DNA of 13,045 nucleotides. It comes from Baffinella frigidus. Lineage: Eukaryota > Cryptophyceae > Cryptomonadales > Baffinellaceae. The stretch is taken from the NCBI GenBank assembly GCA_026770585.1, contig MU646601.1, forward strand, positions 54,210 through 67,254, given 5' to 3'. The notes under the pieces are model-generated. The model was given only the letters and a program-made list of their open reading frames with translations. It made no database searches and had not been told where the DNA came from. A program made the position numbers and the translations under genes. Shown here piece by piece: positions 1 to 10,200 of the stretch. Position 1 is the stretch's first letter; every line of letters starts with the position of its first letter.

Positions 1-64
1 GAGTGTTGAGTGTTTAGGGTTTAGGGTTTAGGGTTTAGAGTTTAGGGTTGAGAGTTTGGGGTGA
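1..64 (+). repeat. Telomere-like array after DIM1 exon 4
   Basis: Degenerate TTTAGGG/TTGAGAG heptamers fill the intron right after the exon 4 donor; in DIM1 sense they read CCCTAAA. The array continues off the left edge. Confidence 0.9.
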
Positions 65-65
65 C

Positions 66-2693
<2,628 letters not shown>

Positions 2694-2866
2694 CCTTCCT
2701 GGCGTACGACTGTACTGCTGCAGACGAGAGCGCACGTGAAAATATGGAAATATTCTCGAAAATATTTATTTTTGCAGACCTCAGGGAGGTCCAAAGTCAA
2801 TTTGACCTGGAATGACCCTGAAATCTCTCCAAAAGTCGCGGGCCCATCCGTCACATCCAAGTAACA
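2694..2866. promoter_or_regulatory. Divergent promoter region between DIM1 and the plastid-protein gene
   Basis: The two start codons point away from each other with 173 bp between them, so both promoters and 5' leaders must fit here or overlap the first exons. The middle holds an AT-rich run (about 2746-2777) with TATTTATTTTTG and repeated AAATATT, the only AT-rich patch nearby. Its role as a core promoter is inferred. No known box is clear enough to name. Confidence 0.45.
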
Positions 2867-5764
2867 ATGGTGCGCGTTTCAACCTCCCTGGCCGCCGCCG
2901 CCGTCCTTGCGGTGGTCGCACCCTGCGCTGCATTCGCGCCGTCGCTCTCGCCGATCGCCGCATCCCGCACCTCGGCGCTCCCCCTCGCCTCCTGCCGCAA
3001 GGTATTCAGCCCTGCCCCTACGTGCCCTGTCTGAAGACTGACTGCGGCCGGGGATCTGATGAAGCATCTCACTTGGTGGGTGGAACTGCGGATATGGGGT
3101 GACTCCACATGCAGTGCCGTTCACTGCTCGGGCATGAACCTGAAATCGTGGGCGTGAACCCCGTATCCTATCTGCGGATACTGAGGATCCCAGCCAGGTG
3201 GAGAAGCGGCGGTCGTGACAATTCTCGCTGTGCGGCGATGGGTGTAGATGCGACACAGCGTGCCATGGTAGATCTGTGACGGACGTTCGATTGCATAAAG
3301 ACACTGCAGGATCTAGCAGCGAGTGTCGATCGAGCAGGAGCCGCAGTGTGTATCGGAAGAGATACACCGTTGTTAACATCAACACGCCGCAGGCCGTGGA
3401 GCTCGGGCCCTCGATGCAGCTTAACCCGCGCCAGCCCAAGGTCGCGCGCCGGCCGTTCGCGCTCCGCATGAGTGAGGAAGACAAGGAGGAGGCGGACTCC
3501 TACGACGCCTACGACAGGTGCCCACCCAACCGTAAAGCCACAACACTGAATCCTAACCCCTGCACGCTTGGCCCTAAACCCCCAACTCTCAACCCTCAGC
3601 CCTAAACACTGAACCCTAAACCCCACACGCTAAATCTTACACCCTAAAGCCTCAACTCTGAACCCTGAACCCTAAACCCCCTAAACCCCAAACCCTAATA
3701 AACCCTAAACCCTAAACCCTAAACCCTAAATCCGAAACCCTAAACCCTAAACCCTACCCATGCGGTGTTCCGCCTTGGTTCCAATCAATTCTTAATTAGT
3801 ACCACGAAAATAGATGGACAGACCTTGGTTGTACCAAGAAAATACATGGACGGAACCTTGTTCGCAGCCTGCTCGCTGTACGGTTGAAATGTCGGTTAAT
3901 AACATTGTCTGTGTACCGAGAAATTCTTAAACAGTACCAAGAAACTACTAAACGGACCTACCTTGGCAGTACCACGAAAATGAATGGACCGCCCCGACCC
4001 TGGAGGCCACCTCAGGGTATTTTGGACGTCCCAAAAGTCAACTCCCCTTGAAAAGGACTGAGGGCTCCAGGGTGGTTGGTAGTAGCACGAAAATAAACGG
4101 ACGGACCCTTGTTCGCAACCCGCTCGGCAGCCCGCTGTACGGCGTTCCCCGTATTGTTCTGAGCGGACCGAGCAATTCTTAACTAGTACCACGAAAATTT
4201 ACGGGCCGACCTTGGTAGTACTACGAAAATAATTGGACGATTTTTTTGGCAGCCCGCTCGGCAGCCCGCTGTACGGCGACAGCTGGGAGACCCCCGACAT
4301 GGTCCCCGTCGACTCTACCCCTGCGTCCTACTTCGTACGCCCCCTCCCCAACCCCCAACCCCTGAACCCTGAACCCTAGGCCCCTCCCTGCTCTGACACC
4401 ACCCGAAACCCCAAACAAAGCCCTTTTTTTACGGGTCGAAACCAGCATGGCCACCTTGTATTCCCTTCCGGGAAGGCCTTGTGAGACTAGGACCTGCTCT
4501 CACACCACCTGACACCCTAAACTGTTGTCAGCCCTGATCCCTTTTCTGGTGCTCTTTAAATGGCCCCGGGCGCTGCCTCAGTCGGGGCTGACTTGACCTT
4601 TCTCAAGTTGACATCGTCTGGTTGTGGTACAGGGGTACCTCGCTCATAAGAAACTGCCCCCACCTAGGACCCTACAGTAACTATGCCTAAGACCCTACCG
4701 TGTTCCTAGGGGGCTGGCGTTTCTGTATGAGCGAGGTACCCCTGTACACATCCGCCAGCTTCGGAGCCATGCAGAGCCCTGCGGTCTCACCAGATTGGTC
4801 TCGCCAAATTGGCTCGCCAACCACACGGTGGACTACGGACCTTTCATCAAAAGGCAACTTGCCCCGACGCAATCCGCTGCCGAGCCAACTCGGCACATAT
4901 AAGACAGTCAGGACCGGGATTCCGGTCCTGGATTTTCATTTTAAAAGTCCATTTCCTTCAGGATTCAGGTTTAAAGTTTTTAAAATCATGTCCCGTCCTC
5001 GCTCGGTAGGGGTAAGGCCTTTCTCTGATGTAAATTTGGTCACGTTATCGCTGAATCTAGCTGTTCCAAAACCCTTAGTCCACCGAGTGGTTGGCGAGGC
5101 GGTAACCCTTCTACTGAAAACCCCTACCCCGTAATTCAAATTCGAAGTGTCTGCCTTAAAATTGGCAGATCAATCGTGAAATTTCTGGACACGGCTCCAA
5201 TGTGAATCTCACGTGTGGTACAAACTGGACGCGACTGGTCATGTTCGCGTCCAGTTCTGGGGTGTGGACATCAATTTGCCCCACCCCCGGAATTGGAGCC
5301 ACGTGGTGTCTCATCAGACACCTTGTTTTTCAAGAGCGCGGCCCGCCGAGACAAAAGTCGAGAGTGCAACGAGACCAGACGTATCGTACATCTATTCACC
5401 CCCTAGGAAATCCCAAGGTCCCTAGGGATTTGCTACCGTAGGGTCCTGATGACCCAAAAATCGCTCCACTACCCGGATTTGGTTCACTTGAGGTTGCTGG
5501 TGGAAGAGCGCTGCCCACCGAGACAAAAGTCGAGAGTGGAACGTCTCAAAGCAAAAATGGAACCTCTGTTAACTTAGAAAGTAACAGTGGATTACGGGGT
5601 AGGGGTTTTCAGTAGCTGTCAAGGCTGGGTTTTCTGGCGTTGAGGTCCTGATCTTTCAAGGCCTTCACGAAAGGGAATGCATGGTGGCCATGGTGGCTGC
5701 GATCCCTACTAAATGCACTTTTCTCCCCCGTACGGCGGCACCATACACCCTTAACTCTAAACCT

Positions 5765-5802
<38 letters not shown>

Positions 5803-5985
5803 ACCCCAAACCCCAAACCCTAAACCCTAAACCCCAAACCCCAAACCCTAAACCCTAACCGCTAAACGGTAAACCCGCAGGTGATTGGCGGGATCCTGGG
5901 GTGCGTGCCGATCTCGATTCTGCTGATCGAGGGGTGCTTCCTCTCGCTCGGCTTCGTCCCCGACCAGTGCGTCGGCCGCATGTGA
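2867..5985 (+). CDS. Unrecognised plastid-targeted single-helix membrane protein, four exons
   Basis: Exons: 2867-3001, 3393-3517, 4253-4334, 5881-5985; 148 residues. Exon 1 (start context AACAATGG) gives a hydrophobic signal sequence, residues 7-22, ending CAAFAPSLS; a Phe after the signal cleavage site marks red-lineage bipartite plastid presequences. A Ser/Arg/Pro-rich, transit-like stretch follows to about residue 70 (PFALR). The inferred mature part is acidic (SEEDKEEADSYDAYD), then SPLGSPLYGDSWETPDMV, then one membrane helix (YFVIGGILGCVPISILLIEG) and a short tail ending DQCVGRM. Junctions are phase 0, 2 and 0, all GT-AG, and the frame stays open across them, which supports the model. 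Exon 3 has a second in-frame acceptor 12 nt downstream. I do not recognise the family; no chlorophyll-binding or catalytic motif is visible. A small thylakoid or envelope protein is inference. Exon 1 is the firmest part; joining exons 3 and 4 is the weakest. Confidence 0.62.
3538..3758 (-). repeat. Telomere-like array in intron 2 of the plastid-protein gene
   Basis: CCCTAAA, CCCTGAA and CCCCAAA units on the plus strand, which is this gene's sense. It starts about 20 nt after the exon 2 donor. Confidence 0.92.
3861..3883 (+). pseudogene. Decayed copy of the exon 3 5' edge, copy 1
   Basis: TTCGCAGCCTGCTCGCTGTACGG resembles the real edge at 4247-4275 with an internal deletion. It follows a GTACCAAGAAAAT unit, as the real acceptor does. 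Confidence 0.6.
4112..4145 (+). pseudogene. Decayed copy of the exon 3 5' edge, copy 2
   Basis: CCCGCTCGGCAGCCCGCTGT and the following ACGGCG match the real exon edge almost base for base. The first acceptor AG is changed to AA, but the internal one (GGCAG) is kept. After ACGGCG the match to the exon stops. Confidence 0.8.
4338..4382 (-). repeat. Telomere-like array after exon 3
   Basis: Short run of CCCCAACC and CCCTGAA units starting about 4 nt after the exon 3 donor GTACG. Gene sense is the C-rich strand. Confidence 0.8.
4630..4744. mobile_element. Family A inverted-repeat element, copy 1 (115 bp)
   Basis: Ends CAGGGGTACCTCGCTCAT and ATGAGCGAGGTACCCCTG, flanked on both sides by TA. The core is GACCCTACAGTA-like. 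No coding capacity, so a miniature non-autonomous element; TA flanks would suit a Tc1/mariner-type source (inference). Confidence 0.85.
4813..5098. mobile_element. 286-bp unit with 23-bp terminal inverted repeats
   Basis: Ends 4813-4835 and 5076-5098 pair at 22 of 23 bases (CTCGCCAACCAC...). It encloses the covarying hairpin at 4909-4930. The left end resembles a repeat at 9896-9935 and 10041-10078 on the other strand. Confidence 0.65.
4903..5011 (+). repeat. Covarying-hairpin repeat, copy 1
   Basis: Stem CAGGACCGG/CCGGTCCTG with a four-base loop (4909-4930), then TTCATTTTAAAAGTCCATTT and GTCCCGTCCTCGCTCGGT. Matches 11013-11130. Two stem pairs differ between copies and remain paired in both. 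Confidence 0.8.
5332..5378 (+). repeat. GACAAAAGTCGAGAGT repeat, copy 1
   Basis: AAGAGCGCGGCCCGCCGAG then ACAAAAGTCGAGAGTG. Fuller copies lie at 5503-5576 (same strand) and 10386-10458 (opposite strand). Confidence 0.8.
5503..5576 (+). repeat. GACAAAAGTCGAGAGT repeat, copy 2
   Basis: Aligns with the minus strand of 10386-10458 over its whole length, including GTCTCAAAG and GGAACCTCTGTTAAC. Confidence 0.85.
5747..5877 (-). repeat. Telomere-like array before exon 4
   Basis: CCCTCAA, CCCCAAA and CCCTAAA units reading C-rich in gene sense, ending in GCTAAACGGTAAACCCGCAG, the exon 4 acceptor. The CTAAC and CTAAAC strings could serve as branch points (inference). Confidence 0.9.
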
Positions 5986-6064
5986 TCTGTGCGTCGCCCG
6001 CATGTAGGTGTCATCGTGAAATCCACGCTGTAGAGCGGCCATCCCTCCGGGACTCTACTCTCTA

Positions 6065-6186
6065 CAGGGGTACCTCACTCATAAGAATCTGCCACCCCCT
6101 AGGACCCTACAGTAGGGCTATGCCTAGCTGGGGCCCTGCGGTGGTCCCAGGGGGGTGGGCAGTTTCTTATGAGCAAGGTACCCCTG
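6065..6186. mobile_element. Family A inverted-repeat element, copy 2 (122 bp)
   Basis: Ends CAGGGGTACCTCACTCAT and ATGAGCAAGGTACCCCTG, so one base of each end has changed as a matched pair. Left flank TA, right flank CA. Confidence 0.82.
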
Positions 6187-6362
6187 CAAAGCGGCGACCC
6201 CTCGAGGACTCTAGAACACGCAACGCCCGCTCAAACCAGAGAAATCTTTTATTAATTTTTTTAAAACGGCCTCCATGTGTTCCGCTCCATGAGGCTGTGG
6301 CTGAGCAGGGACGACGAGAGCGGTTGGTTTCGGTAATATAGATATATATATATATATATATA

Positions 6363-6467
6363 TATCCCTTAAGTGACCAGTAGGCTCATACGCCCTACGG
6401 TAGGGCCCTAGGACCTGCCTAGGACCTCTTGGCCGCCAAATTTGGCGGCATGGGCACTTAAGGGATA
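6363..6467. mobile_element. Family B inverted-repeat element, copy 1 (105 bp)
   Basis: Ends TATCCCTTAAGTG and CACTTAAGGGATA. The interior has CCCTACGGTAGGG and a perfect 18-bp palindrome (6432-6449). It directly follows a TA run. Copy 2 at 6883-6986 is inverted. Confidence 0.82.
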
Positions 6468-6498
6468 CGCACATTTCTTCGGCACGCGACGAGAGATA

Positions 6499-6615
6499 CA
6501 GGGGTACCTCGCTCATCAGAAACTGCCCCCCCCATAGGACCACCATAGGGCCCTAGGCATGATCCTACTGTAGGGTCCTAGGAGGGGGCAGTTTCTTGTG
6601 AGCGAGGTACCCCTG
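6499..6615. mobile_element. Family A inverted-repeat element, copy 3 (117 bp)
   Basis: Ends CAGGGGTACCTCGCTCAT and GTGAGCGAGGTACCCCTG; left flank TA. The interior CAGAAACTGCCCCCCCCAT is shared with copy 4. Confidence 0.82.
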
Positions 6616-6763
6616 TTACGGGCCCTGTACTCCAGATCGTGGCGCCGTTAGACTGGCAAGCACCGAGTTTCCTCTTCGTCAACTATGTACTTGTATCTCA
6701 ACTTGAGAGGTTTCAGGAAGCCGCATCGTACACCTCAGTCACAACGAGAGAAGCCGCGCCGTA

Positions 6764-6883
6764 CAGGGGTACAAGTACCTCGCGCATCAGAAACTGCCCC
6801 CCCCATAGGACCACCACAGGGCCCCAGGCTAGGCCTACTGTAGGGTCCTAGGGAGGCGCGGTTTCTTATGAGCGAGGTCCCCT
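6764..6883. mobile_element. Family A inverted-repeat element, copy 4, abutting family B
   Basis: Left end has a five-base insertion (CAGGGGTACAAGTACCTCG); the right end GAGCGAGGTCCCCTA runs directly into family B copy 2. Confidence 0.78.
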
Positions 6884-6986
6884 ATCCCATAAGTGGCCAT
6901 GCTCACAAATTTGAGGGCCTAGAGGTCCTAGGAGGTCCTGGGGCCCTACCGTAGGGCGTGTGAGCCTACTGGGCACTGAAGGGATA
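6883..6986. mobile_element. Family B inverted-repeat element, copy 2 (104 bp)
   Basis: Ends TATCCCATAAGTGG and CACTGAAGGGATA. Its reverse complement aligns along the whole length of copy 1. It starts exactly where family A copy 4 ends. Confidence 0.78.
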
Positions 6987-7274
6987 CACCTCACAGAGAG
7001 AAGCCGCGCCGTACACCTCACAGTCACAACGTATTTACTTCACACACAACATGCGCACCCACTCTCGACATTACGCCTCTGCATGTCTCCGCCACGACTA
7101 CACTGCATCTATCTCACAGGATCTTCCTGCCTCTCCCACTACTACACTGTTCTGCGGGTCTTAACTTTCTGGCCCGCACACTGAACGCTTTTTCTGCGGG
7201 CCTTACATTTAAGGCCCGTACACGGACGGGTTTCAAAAGCCGTACCTCAATTCCGAGCAACCCATGTATCTATC

Positions 7275-10200
7275 TCACACCACGTCTGAAGAATGCGGCG
7301 CCAGGACAGACACCGGCACCTCACTGTTTCTCCGTGAGCGTGCGTCACTGCCTTTCGCCACGCCAGACAAGGGCATGGAGTGCGTCGTTGCGGCCACGGA
7401 TTCCGTATTTGCGGGCACGGATTTGGTCTTGGCGGGCACGGATCGCGACTGTGGCAACGCGCCGCTGAACGAACCCATGCGTGGGGGCTGCGTCGGCGTT
7501 AGCCTCGCACCTGGTTTGGGGTTTAGGGTTCAGGGTTTAGGGTTCAGGGTTTGGGTGTTAGGGTTCGGTCGTCCGCTGAAAAATTCGAGGATGCAACACG
7601 TGTCCCCCCGGAAAAACGGATCGACACGTGACCAAACGTGTGGAATTTACTACACCCTACCTCAGTTGTACAGCTCCCCGGGTTTAAAACAGGGTGGTTG
7701 ATCTGTCTCGTGTGGTGAGCTCTCCGGGATGCAATCAGCAGGCCACCAGCCCTGCGAGGCGAGGCGGACCAAATCGACGATTGTCTGGAGCCATTTCCTC
7801 GGGTGGCACATTGGTTTTCGAAGGTGCCGCCCGAGGAATTGGAGCATTCTCCAGCCTTGATTTGGTCTGCCTCGGAGGGCTGGTGGGGGGAGCACGGCCA
7901 CTCGGTTTGGCCGACTTTTCTCGAGTTGACAAGCTGGGTTCGCGATACAAAGCCGTCAACTTTGGAGCCGACCAGAGCCGGGCTCACCAAATTGGCGAGC
8001 CCAAATAGGCTGGAACATAGCTAGGGGTAGGAAGTAGGTATGGCACTTGACGAGAGGCGAGTGTTGAATGTTTCGCGTTTGAAGTACGAAATGGCTCCAA
8101 TGCCAAGCCAAATCTGAGATAGCATCTATTAGGTGACGGGACTAACCACTCGAGAATGCAAGAGGGTTATATTTACATATGGGGTTGAAAAAAATTGTAC
8201 CAGGATAGGATGTTTCAACCTGGCGTCTGGGCTAATTTCGCCTGGAATGGCTCCAAAGGCAATGCAAGTTGCTACACAAGGCTACATCTCGGTTTTAAAC
8301 AGGCCCCTCTAGCATTCTCGTGTGTTGACTCGGTACATTCGGTCTCTCCATTGTTTCGCGACCAGGCTCTTTCCCGCTCTAAAGTTGACGGATTTGTACC
8401 ACACGCCCAGCATGCCAACTTACGAATAGTGAGCCACCCCGACTGAGGCAGAGCTGGAGGGTTTTAGGGGCTGAGACAGAACTGGAGGGTTGTAGGGTTC
8501 GAGCGCTGTGCAGAGAAGTTGGCCACGGGAAATAACGGAAAATCGAGAAATTGGAGCCATCTTGCCAACTTTTGAGAAATTTAGTACCATGAATTTCTCA
8601 AAAGTGGACAAAATGGCTCCATTTCCCCCATTTTCCAATTTTCCGGTGGCCAACTTCTCTGCACAGCGCTCTATTCTCAGGAGGGCACCTGTTGTGAGGC
8701 GGATGCTCGAGTTTTCGCGCGTAAAGTACGACTCTCGGCTCTGCATCTTCGGATTGGGAACCCCGAATCCGTTGGAGCCCTTTGGCGCTGGCGTCCCGAA
8801 TCCCACGCTCGAAGATCGCGCGGGCTCCTGACTTCCTGCTGCCCCCCCCCCCTCACTCGGCACCCCCAGGGCGACCCTCCCCCGCACTGTTGCCGGCTTC
8901 TTCTCTCCACTGAGGGTTCCGCTGAGGGTGCTCAGGGTGTGGGGGGTGTGGGAGGTGCTTTGCTCGGACCCCCCAGAGGTGGAGGCCTGCTTTCGGGTTT
9001 TGGGTTCAGGGTGTGGTGTTGGGGATTGGGGTTTGGGGTTTGGGGATTGGGGTTTAGGGGTTAGGGGTTAGGGGTTAGGGGTTAGGGGTTAGGGTTGAGA
9101 GTTTAGGGTTTAGGGTTTAGGGTGGAGACCTTGGGGGGAGTGTGGTCGGGGTTGTCGGTGCGCCGCCAGTGTTCGAGATTTGCTTCGAGACGCGATGTCA
9201 GCTCTCTGCTTTGGAGGTTAGGGTTTAGGGGTTTGGGGTTTGGATTTGGGGTTTGGGGTTTAGGATTCAGGGTTTAGGGTTCAGGGTTCAGGGTTTAGGG
9301 TTCAGGGTTTAGGGTTTAGGGTTTAGGGTTTAGGGTTCAGGGTTCAGGGTTTATGGTTTAGGGTTCAAGATTGAGGGCTTAGAGTTTAGAGTTTAGGGTA
9401 TAGGGTTTAGTGCTTTAGGTTTATGGTTTAGGGTTTGGGGTTGAGGGTTTCCTGGATTCGGGGAAGCACGCGGCCCACGCGACGACCAGCGGGCGCACTA
9501 TGAAGTCGAAGAACCCCACCTGTTGGAGTTACGGGTTTCGGGTAGGCTTAGGGTTTCGGTTTAGGTTTGGGACGTAGGGGTTTAGCTCGAGGGGTCAGGG
9601 GTTAGGGGGTAGGGTTTGCGGTGTGGGGTGCAGGTTTGAGGAGTAAGGGGTTGGGGTTCGGGGGTTGGGGTTTGAGGGTTAGGGCGCGGGGCTTATGGTG
9701 TATGTTTCGGGCGTAGGGCTGTATTGTTTGGGGTTAAGTGTTAGACTGTGGGGTGCCTGCTGGCTTCGAGGGTACCTACTCGGTGGCCTTCGAGGCTTGC
9801 GGATTCGAATTTGGGGCCGGATTCTAGGGTGTTACGTGACCAAATTTGCACCAGACAATCATTAAAGTTAATTATCTCTGGTAAAGTTGACTTTTGTTGA
9901 AAGGTCCGTAGTCCACCGTGTGGTACCCCTTCCCGGAACCACAAGGTGGACCACGAGGGTTTCGTTGGGGCCAGATTTTGGGGTGTAACGCGACCAATTT
10001 GCATGGGAAAATTCTGCAAGTTAATTACCTCTGGGCAAGTTGACTTTTGATGAAAGCTTCGTGGTCCACCGTGTGGAGTGACCGTCTTCGCCGCTCTCGA
10101 GCGAGCGACAGGAACACTCTAAAAGTCCAGGCCCAAAATTCGGACCTGAGTTGGGGTACAAATCGTCGAAACCATTCCAGCTGTTCCCGCCCCGCTCGAG

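Larger units (their letters stand above)
3784..4240 (+). repeat. Cluster of GTACCACGAAAAT units
   Basis: At least seven spaced copies of GTACCACGAAAAT, about four bases, then GGACNGACC(TTGGT) at about 3800, 3830, 3936, 3970, 4082, 4185 and 4216. The last leads straight into the acceptor of exon 3. Relatives on the other strand lie before DIM1 exon 3 (about 1188-1222) and near 1308-1325, and a degenerate one at 11331. Confidence 0.8.
5111..5615. mobile_element. 505-bp unit with perfect 25-bp terminal inverted repeats
   Basis: Ends 5111-5135 and 5591-5615 are exact reverse complements (CTACTGAAAACCCC...). Inside are a hairpin at 5223-5256 (AACTGGACGCGA stem), inverted GGCTCCAAT/ATTGGAGCC (5194 and 5292), a GGTGTCT/AGACACC hairpin, and two copies of the GACAAAAGTCGAGAGT repeat. 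No long gene. A composite or nested non-autonomous element is likely. Confidence 0.7.
5986..7274. other. Intergenic region between convergent genes
   Basis: No gene recognised. It holds family A elements (three copies), family B elements (two), a TA microsatellite at 6340-6364, a 20-bp near-duplicate of the end of exon 4 (GTGCGTCGSCCGCATGT at 5968 and 5990), and a repeated phrase GAGAGAAGCCGCGCCGTAC at 6746 and 6995. A GGGCCTTACATTTAAGGCCC hairpin sits near 7198-7217. Both genes' 3' ends and poly(A) sites must lie here; none is clear. Confidence 0.6.

Noticed and set aside
2879-3484. 201-codon minus-strand open frame
   Set aside because: It runs antisense across exons 1 and 2 of the plastid-protein gene in GC-rich DNA, where antisense frames stay open by chance. 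No motif was seen.
4700-5134. 144-codon plus-strand open frame
   Set aside because: It begins inside family A copy 1 and crosses the hairpin repeat; it is repeat DNA in an intron.
5901-6341. 146-codon plus-strand open frame
   Set aside because: It is a shifted frame over exon 4 that runs into family A copy 2. The frame giving a membrane helix joins in phase with exon 3 and is preferred.
7544-8024. Overlapping open frames on both strands
   Set aside because: Several frames overlap each other across repeat remnants; none has motifs or joins to the phosphodiesterase exons in phase.
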